Positions 1 through 11,477 of a stretch of 64,000 nucleotides of DNA are shown in pieces. Origin of the DNA: Aquatica leii (lineage: Eukaryota; Arthropoda; Insecta; Coleoptera; Lampyridae); contig CM069432.1 of the NCBI GenBank assembly GCA_035610365.1, positions 82,154,520 to 82,218,519 on the forward strand. Direction: 5' to 3'. A model generated the notes under the pieces. That model searched no databases. It was not told the DNA's origin and saw only the letters and a list, made by a program, of their open reading frames with translations. Each line of letters opens with the position of its first letter. The first letter of the stretch is position 1. The position numbers and the translations under genes were made by a program.

Positions 1-25
1 ATTTATCAAATGCTTATAATGGATT

Positions 26-1130
26 TTAAAATAGGACGATTTCTGGTGTACACCACGCCGAAGAATATCCAGCTTTTCTTATTAAGCTATTTTTTATAAG
101 TTGTAATGCTTCTTCATTTGCATCTGCCTCCTCATCTTCAACTAATGAAGTTACACTTTTAGAAATTACACTTGCACAAATATCTTCATCTGTTAAATTT
201 TCTGCAAAATTTAGGTTATTTATTGCCAATTAGTCCTTGAATTCGCTAGTCGTCATATCGTTCGGCTGAATGTTTAAACTTTCTTTTATATGTGCTTTCT
301 AAAAGCCACCATGTTTGAAACAATTTTTAAACGTTGTATCAGATACTTCCAGAACATGACCAAAAATGTAAAGCATCTAATACATTTGTTTTCTTGACTA
401 GATCATTAATTTGCACTATGCTGCGTATTCTCCATATTTTCCAAAATTCTAGAACGCATTTCTTTTCAATCATAAGCTTTTCAGATTTTTTCTTATAATG
501 CCTTGATCACACGGCGTATTATAGAAGTTGTACTGGCCGGTAAAAAAATATTTTTTTAATTTTTTAAATGAGAATTTATTTTATGTAGGTACAGCGCAAT
601 TTTGTGATCCAGAGTATTGTCTCACTTGAATAACCATTGTGGGAGTGCGCGAATATACAAGCCAGTCTTGTCTGCATTAAAAACATTATTCGGAGTAAAT
701 CTTGCATCATTTTTGATCCAGTTTTGTGCATTATTGAAATCAGCATCTTTTTGCTCGCCATGTGTTTGTATACGATGTTTTCTCTTATCTTCCAACGATG
801 AAACCATCCCTCCGATGCAACACAATTTTCTTTTCCTATTTTCTTTGCAAGTTTTTCTGCTTTCTGGCGCACAAACATTAGCAAACCACAGTTTGAACGC
901 AGATTCCACTTGATTGTCTTTCCCAGTGCGGTTTCTTTTAGTGTTTAAATTCTCATTTTTTACTGCAGCGTTTTCGATTTTGACCCAGTTTTTTTAAATT
1001 CTACCTAAAACTGGCTGCGATATTTTTAATTGCACAACAGCATTTCGTTGACTTATTGTTTGCAAGTTATCGTATTGTTGAAAGATGTAAATTTCTTCTT
1101 TTAAACTAAGATCGCGTCAGCCATTGTCAT
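26..1130 (-). pseudogene. Decayed pogo/Tigger (jerky-like) transposase
   Basis: Reading down the - strand gives, in order, the parts of a pogo/Tigger-type DNA transposase. There is an N-terminal start near 1125 (MADAIL), a CENP-B-type DNA-binding segment at about 720-910 (EGWFHRWKIRENIVYK), and the first catalytic block at about 630-690 (NADKTGLYIRALP, normally NADETGL). A C-terminal acidic tail lies at 26-229 (LTDEDICASV). The parts fall in different frames with several stops, so the copy is dead. In this family the enzyme cuts and pastes its own element at TA sites using a DDE/D nuclease. Matching element termini lie just beyond the 5' end of the gene. Family assignment is firm; the subfamily (Tigger versus jerky) is not. 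Confidence 0.85.
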
Positions 1131-1209
1131 GTGTTAAAAAAACGATTTAAGCAACTAAGATAAATTAGTGAGTAGGTTGATGCTCGGCGTGTGCAAAGTT
1201 TGCAAATAA

Positions 1210-1464
1210 ACAAAACATGTTCTTCTTTTTAATTGAATTCACATTCACCGAATAAGCTTCGATTAAAAAATTCATGCAAAGTAAGTTATTGTTCATGTAT
1301 AGAAACAAACTTGGAGAGAAAATTGATAACCTTAACCAAAATTATGATTACTATAAGCGATGTTTTTTGTATGTAGTAGTATACGTCCGGTCCGTATTAA
1401 TAAAGTGATAACATTACCCGACTGACAACATTATTCGTGATTCTAATAAACTGCGTGCGCTGTA
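1210..1464. repeat. pogo-type element terminus, copy 1
   Basis: This stretch ends in an inverted terminus reading, on the - strand, ACAGCGCACGCAGTTTATTA followed by a block ending in CGGACGTAT. It is about 85 percent similar by eye to the repeat at 1500-1757 and, in reverse, to 12343-12600. It lies just outside the N-terminal end of the decayed transposase, so it is probably that element's 5' terminus. Confidence 0.65.
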
Positions 1465-1499
1465 CTGCAAAAATCAAACTAAATATGCAAAACAACTAT

Positions 1500-1757
1500 T
1501 TTTAGGGTACACTCATAAAATTTTTCATTCTAAAAAAGCTTCAGCTAAAAATTCATACAAAATAGGTTATTGCTCATGCATAGAAACAAACCTGAGAAGA
1601 AAAATGATAACATAAGTCGAAATTATGATTACTGTAAACGATGTTTTTTCTATGTAGTAGCATACGTCCGGCCTGTTCTTTAATAAAGTGATAACATTAC
1701 CCTGTTGATAATTATATCCGTGATTTCAATAAACGGCGTGCACTTTATTTTAGCTTT
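1500..1757. repeat. pogo-type element terminus, copy 2
   Basis: Second copy of the terminal repeat, lying directly after the first in the same orientation. Shared blocks include AAATTATGATTACT, CGATGTTTTTTCTATGTAGTA and ATAAAGTGATAACATTACCC. The end reads CAATAAACGGCGTGCACT, the reverse complement of a CAGTGCACGCC-type terminus. Two termini in tandem suggest one element beside or inside a relative. Confidence 0.6.
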
Positions 1758-3660
1758 CAATTAAATCTGATAATGATGCCACTATAATACCAATGTCTAG
1801 ATAGATGGATTATAGTGAATCAGGCTTTGTCGGCTTTTTTCAGTTTTAGAACTTTGTTGATTATTTAGCTATTTCATACAACTAATTAATTTTCATTGCT
1901 TTTATTAGGTTGTTCATTTCGGTACAAAGCTAAAATAGACAAAACAAATTAATTATAAATATGTAGCAATTTTGTACATTATAAAGTTAAGAAATTTAGA
2001 TTGTTGTGTTTGTTATAAAATAATTTATTTTAATTAATAACAACTAATACAAGGTCTTTTTATAAAAATACTTATTGACTAAACGTATTTTTTTTAGTTA
2101 CATGATAATCTAACATAAAACATTTACATACTATTTACATAATAAAACAGATACTATATTATATATAAAGGTACAATAAAAAAAAACAATAACGATGTTA
2201 CAAAAGAACTGTGTTACGAAATAGAATAAAAACTTGTTTATTTACTAAATTTGTGTATTTACTGAAAAGGATATTTAAAAGTTAGATAATTGCGAGTAAA
2301 ATAAATAACTTTGTACATAAGATAACATTGCAGTAAAAAATATGTGACAATGTAAACAATGATTAAAGAATGCAACGCAATATAAAAACTACAATTTGTT
2401 TTAAAAAGAAAGGATCTGTAAGATAATGTCCGTGAATACTACAAACTTGACCTAAAACTCAAAAATGGTTTGTCATGATAAAACTTCAATATCAATCAGT
2501 GTGACGTACTTAATACGATTACTTATTTTTGGTAGCAGAAAGTAGAACTAAAAATATAATACAAATTTTTAATTGCTCTAAAGTCAGTATCTATTGTTAT
2601 CTTTTTCTGTGTTTGAATATAAAGTATATATAAACATAGCACATCTTACTATGTTTATTGATGGAACTAGAGCACATACGCCAAAAGTATTTGAGATTTA
2701 CAATGTAAAATTTATTTTTAATAAAACAAAAATACAAAAATTTTAAACGTTTGTTGTCATTGTCAGCTGAGATTTCAAAAACATATTGCAATTATTTGTA
2801 GGAAACAATACGTTATACAGACGCGTACGATGTTGATGTTCCATTATTTTTTCATCGGTTCCGAATTTCTGTAAACAATTGTCAATACTAATCATTAAAA
2901 TTTCTTTAACGATTTAATAAAATCTTGAGAAACCAGTTATCTTTAAAAACTACTTTATTTGTTTCTATTTTTGTATGTTAATTTTCAATTTTATACAATA
3001 GCCTTCTTACGTTATAGTTTATATATGAAAGATTTGTTCCAATTTGAAATGTAAGGGTAATATTGTAAACTGTTATTTACATTGAGCGTGTTTAATTAAA
3101 ACATGCATATCCCCAGATTACAAGAAAAGACTGCTTATATAGTACAATATCGCACATTTTAATTGTTATTGGTAGTTTATTGTATATGTGTGTAATGCGA
3201 AATTACAAGCCAAGATTCAATAGTTCGATATGTATAATTGTTAAAACAGCATTAAAGAATCAGAAAGCTGTTTACCCTAAGAATTAAATCCTTATCAATA
3301 TAATAAATTGTTAAAATTCTTTTAAGCAATTAAAATTTTCATTTCAATGGATTTCTTAAAATTCTCTAATCATAAAACAATCACAGCAATAACATCTACC
3401 CTAAAAAAACAAAGTGTAATTTTGTTATAAAAACTACAATATATTGACTAAAACTATATTTGTAAAAAAACCATTACACATATAACTTTTACATGCATAA
3501 GTAATTTTACATTTATGATTAAATATTGTTGTAAAAAATATGGGTAAAGTATTACGATTATAATCATGCAACTTTTACTATTACAGACATGTAATCTCAA
3601 AGTCAAAAAAGAATCTTTTTTAAGAAAAAAAAAAATAACCGACTAAAGAAAAATGAATCG
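1758..3660. other. No gene seen
   Basis: Very AT-rich DNA with short random open frames only. No conserved motif, RNA gene or repeat pair was recognised. Confidence 0.6.
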
Positions 3661-3664
3661 AACA

Positions 3665-3905
3665 AAAATGCACTAAAAAGCAATAAAAAGGAATTTTTAT
3701 TTACATGAATAAATTACTTTTTGAATTCGATGCGACGTAGGATTAAGCTTAATTCTTAATGATAACTTTGGCAGTTCTAATAAGTTTAACTCTAATAATA
3801 TGTAAAGCCGATGTTTTAAAAAGTAATTTCATGTAAATAAAAATTTCGTCGTTTAATTGTAACTAAATTAAATTATTATTTTTTACTTTTTAGTGCATTT
3901 TATTT
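3665..3905. repeat. Imperfect inverted repeat (MITE-like foldback)
   Basis: The left arm has the blocks AAAATGCACTAAAAAG and TTTTTATTTACATGAATAAA at about 3665-3715. The reverse complements (TTTCATGTAAATAAAAA, then CTTTTTAGTGCATTTTA) occur at about 3826-3905. The arms are interrupted and the centre is not coding. It looks like an old non-autonomous DNA element; no target duplication was identified. Confidence 0.5.
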
Positions 3906-4548
3906 GAAGCATTTTTTTAAGTGGGTTCTTTTTTTTTGTTCTTAAATTTTTATTTTTCTCTTTTTAGTGCTGTTAACAATAGTGTTTATAGTCACTGAAA
4001 ATCTTGAAAATGTACATCATTCAAGAGAAGTTTATGTCAATGTAAATTTGAAAGCGTGACCATTTACTCATGAATCCCATCATCAGCATTTAACCAAATT
4101 AAAATGGGATTACTCCTAAGGTGGGGTACTCTTTCTAATAAAAAAGAAAGAATAGATTTGTTTTTTTTTAATTATTATATTTGTCTGTGAGTTGTCACCG
4201 GAAAGCATGTTCAGTTCCTAGCATTTTTTTAAAAACAGGCAACTCCCGATTTTCGTGTTTCTGAAATATTGTTTCTCTAACTTCCTGTTTTAAACTATTT
4301 CATTTGTAGCCAATTTTTTTGGTTTATAAACCTAACCTTTTGTATTAAAAATTACAATATGTTTGAAGCGTGTTTTATCTTTGTTGTTGATTATTCCTTG
4401 CATACAACGCTTTTAGCTTTTTCATCATTTTGCACAATGTTTCTTTTCCATTCTTTTATAATTGTACTTCTTTGTTCCCAATATTTAATTTTACCGCTAG
4501 CAATACTATATAAACCTTAGCTTTAAAAAATAATAGACTATTAAAATT

Positions 4549-4708
4549 ATTAGTCTACCAATAATAAATGTGTTCTCAAAAAGTATTTTCTACATATGTT
4601 TCGAGCTTTCAATACTAAGACTTTTCAGAAGATGAACTTCAGTATTGAAAGCTCAAAACATATGTAGAAAATACTTTTTGAGAACACATTTATTATTGGT
4701 AGACTAAT
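4549..4708. repeat. Foldback repeat, weak hammerhead-like centre
   Basis: A near-perfect hairpin with arms of about 69 bp (4549-4617 and 4640-4708). Each arm carries AGTATTGAAAGCTC, then RAAAC, then the palindrome ACATATGT, then AGAAAATAC. This order resembles the 3' half of a hammerhead ribozyme: a stem II strand, GAAAC, and a palindromic stem III. The 5' core box is degenerate (CAGAAGA or CTGAAAA instead of CTGANGA), so activity is unlikely. Confidence 0.6.
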
Positions 4709-6350
4709 TGTTTTAATAATTTAGAATTTGACCAATAACAACGAATCCCTTTAACAATTTAAAAAATAATGTTCTCTAGAGTTGCCACTGGTAACAATTA
4801 CTACTGGCATATTTTAAATGTTGGTTTATATATTTTTATCTGTCCTCTTTTATATCCATATTTTTCTTTAAAAACTTTTAATCGTACCTACAATTAACTT
4901 AGAATTTGTTGTAGTTTCTACGGCAAACACGTACTTCTAAAGTGTTTACTACTGGTTTTTACTGTAAATGTTTTACTTCCAGATTATTTATGGGTTGGAC
5001 TAAACTACTAGTTTCTGTTAGGTTTTACGATCGATTACATTTATTAGAAACGCCGTTTTTAACATTTTGTTTATACTAAGACAACGGCATCTTGCTAAGT
5101 TTCATTCAATAAAAAAAAATGATATTTCGCTACATTGTTAAAAAGTGGTCAATAGAAAAGTACTTTATATATTAACCTAACATTTTAAGGATGCCCAAAA
5201 CTACAAGAAAAAGATAACAATGTTGTAATGTACACATTTTAAATAAACGAAAGCTTTATCTTTTTATGGCCAAACCCATATTTCAAAAGTATTAAATGTT
5301 AGGTATATTTTTGTTCAATTCGGTGTCGATAATAAAAATATGTAGTTAATAGAATGGTATTAAAAGGATTAACATTTTTCATACAAATATGTTTGCCTTA
5401 ATGATTTGTGTAAATAGGCCTTTCCGGTATTGCGGTGTTACTGTATCTATTATCGTTGAAATCTTTATTATGTTAAATTGCAGATATATTAAATTTCAAT
5501 ACCAAATTATTATAATTTACAAGCAATTTTAAAAAATAATTAATTGATTTTCTGTAGTGTTAACGAGGAGGTTAAACATAAAGATTAGACGTCACTTAGA
5601 GTTTAATTTGTGGCCACCAACCAAAATAAATAATAATTTTCAATAGTAAAAACAATGAACTAAAAAATAAACTGGAAGGGCAACCGCCGTAGATTTGTGT
5701 GAGGCACAGTCCAGAGATAGGCAACCCGCCGCCTTGTGGTATCTCCATCCTTGTGTTCTTTATCTAGCTCATACTTAGTATGGTTTAAACATGCAGGTGC
5801 AATTTTTTAAAATTTAATTTAGCATTTAAAATTGCAACTGGCAACCGAAGCTGTTTAATGCATTTTAACCACCAATGTATTCTGTACTTACAGACATTTA
5901 AACAATTTAAACCAAAAAGTAAACAGGAATTTCATATTTTCGTGTAGAAGTTTTTTAGAAATGATACTAGGTTAGAATATGTATTTAAGTTAAATTTAGC
6001 TAAGAAAATAATTCATATTCATAGTCTACTACTTCTTGATGGTTTCCAATTTTCACTTCTGATTGCTGTTATCCACAGTTGTAATATTTCGGAACGTTTA
6101 AATGGAAATCTATACGAAATAGTAAACATTACCTACGCCATTTAAAGATTACAGACAATGAACTTAGGAATGAAACTGTATATCAATTATTTTGTCGTGC
6201 AAATTTTTGCATCCATATGCTACACAGCATTGTACCATTTTGTTATATTAATTAATTAGCGTAACGATGACTTAAACTGCACCTTAAAAGTATATTTATT
6301 CTAATTACCACAACCCGAGCCACAACCTAATCTTCCTGTAATCACGTTTA
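4709..6350. other. No gene seen
   Basis: AT-rich DNA without a convincing reading frame, RNA gene or paired repeat. Confidence 0.55.
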
Positions 6351-6938
6351 TATAGTTCTCGCAATTTAACTTTCGATGCACGTCATTAATGACGTAAAAT
6401 TCATACCACCCTATTTATAGCAAAAAATAAATAAATACAGAATTGTCTTATGGAATTTTTTTTGTCGCGTTGTTGGTGTGCTTACTAAAGTTGCAGCGTT
6501 GTTGGCATCTGTCAAATTTAATTTGTGTTTTTTACGTCAAAGTAATATGTCAAAGTGCTCATTGTTTTTTATAATTATTTTTGATACAAAACTGTACTAT
6601 GTTGAGTTTGAACGAGATATGTTGGTCCATTGATATCAGTAAATGCTGTGCGAGAGGTACCTTTTTACATAGTATTCAAATTGTGGTAATACATACATAT
6701 ATTCTACAGTTAGTTCTGTATCTACAGCGGTTGCTAACAACGAAGTTCTTAGATCTCAAAAGGTAAGCATAGTACACCTGTTACGAATGTAGAAACATTT
6801 AATGAAAACGTAATTCGCAATGTAATATTAAGAATGTACGAAAAGAGTAAGTTTACATGATAATACCGACAACAGGGTTGAATAACTACGTCACTGACGT
6901 TAATGACGTGCATCGGAAGTTAAATTGCGAGGACTATA
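6351..6938. mobile_element. MITE with about 45-bp terminal inverted repeats
   Basis: The left end starts TATAGTTCTCGCAATTTAAC and continues through GATGCACGTCATTAATGACG. The right end is the reverse complement with a few changes (GACGTGCATCGGAAGTTAAA then GCGAGGACTATA). The 588-bp element has no coding potential. Its superfamily is unclear; a TA target is possible but the boundary base is ambiguous. Confidence 0.7.
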
Positions 6939-8005
6939 CAATCACATACAATTAACAAATAACAAAAACAATTAAGATAACGAAAGTTGATCACTTAAAC
7001 ATGCGGTAGTAACAAAGATGCTTATACCACAACATCTGACTATCTCCTTCTACTACCCCTGACACACGCGGTACCGTATGCAAGGTCTACAAGCTTCCCT
7101 TCCAGTTTATTTTAGAGTTCATTGAGTAAAAATGACAGAAGATTACTAGAAATGGTGGTTTAGTCCTCAGGGTAACACTCAATACAATAAATACACTCTT
7201 TCAATACGACAGGGAATGGATACCTGCTATTGTAACATTCGACACAGCCAAACTTCTATGTGAATATGGCAAAGTCAGTTTGGTTCACAGCACAGACATG
7301 TATACAGTGAGATCGAGATTATTCTCAAACCACGTGACCAAATATGTTAGGTAACGCAGTAAGTATACTAGTATACATTAAAAACGTAAACAAACAGGAG
7401 CTTTGAGGACTTGGAATATATAGCGATGAGAGAAATATATAGATTCGAATACCCGATATATAGTAGTAGTATACGTAGTTTCTATCTTATATACTTTGAT
7501 TGATGTGATATTAAAGTGTTTTAAAATATTAAGCAATTTTTTAAATGTCCTTAAAATTACGGCTATATGATTACAGTATACGGTTATTTGAGGCCTTTAC
7601 AAAAACACACATCTATGCGGAACTTTTTAAAAGGTGTGTTAGACAATACTTTAATAATTAAAAATTGTATTTAAGTTTTACCAAAAATTGTACATTTAAT
7701 ATAATTTCTTTCATGTTGTTATTTATATTTGCAACTAATATTACCGACAACGCAAGTACACGTTGTAAGTTACATCTAAATCACAGTTTTCCGCATCCTC
7801 CTACGCACCGAAGCCTTACGAAGAATGTCCTTTTTTGTCCCATGAAGTATAACGTGGTATAACCTCAGTTTTTTTACTTTAAATTCTTGTTAAAATGATG
7901 TCGACTACCATATAAAAGTTTAAAATATTTTATTCCAATCTGTAATTTGTCATTACAATGTTTTTTTATAAGTTTAGATTTTTACTAAACATAGTTAAAA
8001 AATAT
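6939..8005. other. No gene seen
   Basis: Low-complexity AT-rich sequence. The small open frame around 7665-7862 has no recognisable domain and ordinary background composition. Confidence 0.55.
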
Positions 8006-8296
8006 CTGTAGATAGCTATAAACGATGGTAAATACGTTGAGTTAGTTTAACACCCGCGAAATTCAAAATAAGCTTTGAAAAATTCGTGTATCTCCTACTA
8101 CTGATGAGCCCCAAAAGGGCGAAACAGCTGTCTAGTAGTTCACTCTGGTGGCGTTTACACAATTGCATTGACATTGCTCACCCCCAATGTCCTTTTACGT
8201 TGTGGTTTTATCCCGACGAATTTTTTAAAGCTTATTTTGAATTTCGCGGGTGTTAAACTAACTCAACGTATTTACCATCGTTTATAGCTATCTACA
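8006..8296. repeat. Foldback element enclosing a hammerhead ribozyme
   Basis: Two inverted arms of about 82 bp (8006-8087 and 8215-8296) match almost perfectly, for example AAACGATGGTAAATACGTTG on the left and its complement on the right. The 127-bp centre holds a complete hammerhead ribozyme fold on the + strand. Arms plus ribozyme recall the terminal repeats of Penelope-like retroelements, in which hammerhead motifs are known, but no reverse transcriptase lies nearby. No clear target duplication was found. Confidence 0.8.
8095..8138 (+). ncRNA. Type I hammerhead ribozyme
   Basis: Every element of the hammerhead core is present and correctly spaced. Stem I is CTACTA (8095-8100) with TAGTAG (8133-8138), six perfect pairs. 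The core box is CTGATGA (8101-8107). Stem II is GCCC (8108-8111) with GGGC (8117-8120) closed by CAAAA. GAA follows (8121-8123). Stem III is ACA with TGT (8124-8126 and 8129-8131). The cleavage triplet GTC ends at C8132. Stem III is part of the palindrome ACAGCTGT, so it is very short and may work best when two copies pair, as described for hammerheads of Penelope-like elements and retrozymes. Predicted self-cleavage is after position 8132. Activity is inferred from the fold. Confidence 0.85.
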
Positions 8297-9464
8297 GTTC
8301 ATTTTAATCACATAGTAAATTTATACTATGAGATGGCTCTGCCATCAAACACTTTTAATGTTAAAAAATATCATATTTATACTGTGCATATTTGTACGTA
8401 TTAATCAACGGTGGAGCATATAGTTTAATTAATACAAATTTGATTACAGAATGATGGAATAATCATGTTATGTGATATGATTTTGGCATCACAGTGACAT
8501 TCAGTTTTCTTATAGATGCTATCATTTTGATGCCTCAAAAATAACACTGACAGTTTATAGATAGAGATTTCATGCGGAATCTTCGACACAAATGTTATAT
8601 GAAAAAGTGGTCAAATTGATACCCGAGAAATAATGTTAAAAAGGTATCTTTTTACGAGAATTTTGTTATTTGGGATGTAATGACGTACATATACATTTAT
8701 TAAGCTATTTTAAGAATATGTATGCTGTAATATAGCAATTTTATCATTTTTTTTAAAATATGATAATGAATAATTCTTACGAATAAACAAACTACAATAA
8801 ATATATTACTTATTTAATTTATTTTTACACTTTATGTTTCCAAAATAATATTATAATCACTTAATCACTTTCTAAATTTTGTCTGATATATGCTATCGAC
8901 GTTTTATTCACGGCGTTTCATAAAATTTTGGCATTTTGGTCAACAAATATTTTTGGCGTTTTGACCGTGTTCGACGTCTCGTTTACATACGTATTTTGCT
9001 AGAATTGAGAATTCGGGTATACTAGCGTTTAACGCTCTGCATAGCGGCGTCTTTCGCTTTTCGGCGTTTTAATTGTTTATATAGTTATTTTCGACGTTTT
9101 GCCATTTTCGGTTACTTGTTCACTTGTTCTTTTTCAGCGATTTGACCACAACTTTGGCGTTTTGTCCATTCGGCGCTTTGTCCTTTTGCCGATATGTCAT
9201 AGACATACGGGTAATAGTTAAAATAAGCAAAATGTCGCCCTGGAACAATAAACATTCGTAGAATAGGTTTAATAAGGTCTAATCATTTGAATTTGTAGAG
9301 CAACAATCAACTGAAGAAACATCTAAACATTTTGATTGTATTTGTCAAAATAACATGACAGTATAAATAGAGAAAGACGAAGACACTACAAATATAAGTA
9401 AGCATAAAAATTTCAAAATATCACGAATGTGCACTATCTTTGTATTGTTAAATTGATATAAATT
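8297..9464. other. No gene seen
   Basis: AT-rich DNA. The stretch at about 8930-9190 repeats short words such as TTTTGGCGTTTTG, GGCGTTTT and CGACGTTTTG, an irregular low-order repeat without coding potential. Confidence 0.5.
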
Positions 9465-10421
9465 CAGTGGCGGCTTCTCTATTAGGTCATTCGGACAATG
9501 ACCCTCCAAAATAAATTAGAAAATTATTTTATTTACTTTAAAATTACAAGAACCTGCGTTTAAATCAAATTATCAGCGTTTGAATTTCAATTTTCATTGT
9601 AAGCGCAACAGATGCGAAAACTTACGAATTTACCCGAGGCTGTTGTGTTTTATAGTCCCTGTGTATTATATTGTATTATATAATGCAGCCGAATCGTAAA
9701 TGATACTTATTCATACTTATTGTAGTCAAGAGTGCAACACGCATAATACAATCTTATGCGAATTAGAAAAAGACAACTAAATGGTTTCTGCGGTTGTCAG
9801 CCGGGTCCCATTTCGCGTACTCAATGCAATGCTTACGTCAGTTATTATTATCTCCGCAATACGTGTTTGTAAAACAAAAATGCTGGAATGCACATTTTTT
9901 ATCTCATACGACAAACTTTGCACTCGATTTTTTAGTTGTTTGATAACATTCGTTTGTAACCAATGTCAATGACTTTCACAAGTTAAAAGAAAATTAATTA
10001 TGTTTAAGTACATATTACCGTTTTTGTTTGATAAAAAAATTAATCGCTAATAATAGTTTAAATTTTGAAAGACGTTTAGAATTTAAAACCAATGGTTGTC
10101 CTCGGCCTTTACTTCCAATTCGATAAACAAGTAAACATAAAAATAAAGAAGTACACCGTAATTTTAAAGAATCTATGTACGGTTTATCAGAATAGATTTG
10201 TGTATGTAAAGAAACATGGACAAATTTTTATTTGAAAACATTGTAAATTTTAATGAACTTGTTATCGATCATTTTGCTGATTCTAAAGATGGACGAATAA
10301 TAGATCTTAAATATAAATAGCTTTAATGCAAAAAAGTTTTTTATTTACTTTTTGTGATAATTACGTTTTTTTGAATATTTCAAAATGACCCCCTGGTATG
10401 ATTGACCACCAGCCGCCACTG
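9465..10421. mobile_element. Non-autonomous hAT element with 8-bp TSD
   Basis: The ends are CAGTGGCGGCT on the left and AGCCGCCACTG on the right, an 11-bp terminal inverted repeat of hAT type. Both sides carry the same 8-bp target duplication TATAAATT (9457-9464 and 10422-10429), which fixes the borders and the superfamily. The 957-bp interior has no recognisable transposase domain, so the element would depend on an enzyme made elsewhere. Confidence 0.88.
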
Positions 10422-10429
10422 TATAAATT

Positions 10430-11477
10430 GATAACATATTGAAACATATTGAAAAAACGTTTTTAATTTGTCTAAGTTGTAAAAATTGAATCACCGTAAA
10501 AATTAATTACTTTTTGTCTTTGTCATATTGCAGTAAATTGTTATAGAACATATATAATCTAAATCTCAATAAATGGGACACATTATTTTCCTACTAAATA
10601 TTGTAATAATTCCAACGTAATTTTCAATTTTTCTTTTATTAACATTTATTTTATTTAGTATTTTTTAATGTTTATTTATATATACATTTTAAATAATTCT
10701 AGATTTAATTTTGTTAAAAACACCTAAAATGTACCTACTACAAATTTTAGGTATTTTTAAGTTAGTACCTGTATCAGTATCTATGTACCTTTTTTACCAA
10801 GTCGCTGTACCTGTACAAAAATAATAGTACCTATTAAAACACTGACAAATAATAATCTAGAAAAATATTTTAAGACGTAAATCTGCCATTACAAAAGTTG
10901 AATTTATCCAATATTTATCATAGTTACACAATGCATAATCATGTTATTAACAACAATTAAGTCATTATTAAACATATATAATAAAGAAAACAAAAAATGT
11001 ATTATTCGCATTAGCTAGTATTTTTTAAATAAAGCTAACAATTACTACAAAAACACCACAATAACTTAAAAAAAAGGTATTGCATGTGATAAAAACATAT
11101 CAGATATAAAAAAAACATTTTATTTAACCTAATTATCAAAGGTTATCAGATACACTTAGAGAAATTTTAATATCAACGTGTAGTCAAAGTTTCTTTAAAG
11201 CAACATACGGAAACGAATATATATTTAAAGCGTTTTAAATTCTAGAATTACACAATGTATTAAACTGATAAAAGAATTTAACACGCAAAGTTTTGCTGTA
11301 TATAATCAATATCAATGACTTCAAATTGTAATAAACTTTTTAGTGTGTGGTAGCATCAAGTTGAGACTCGAACACAATTTGAAATAGAAATTTTCTAATT
11401 GTTACCATAGGAAACTAGATCAGTTCAAAGTTCTTTTGATTAATATTGTTATAATATATCAGACTGAAATTGCGATA
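10430..11477. other. Intergenic region with GTACCT-rich repeat block
   Basis: At about 10720-10850 the word GTACCT or GTACCTGTA recurs several times and the block ends in TTAAAACACTG, whose complement CAGTGTTTTAA resembles a hAT terminus. The same word dominates 62930-63080. The rest, up to the first exon of the threonine ammonia-lyase gene, is AT-rich and holds no recognised core promoter. Confidence 0.5.

Noticed and set aside
7665..7862. 65-codon open frame
   Set aside because: No domain, no neighbours, and composition of random AT-rich sequence.
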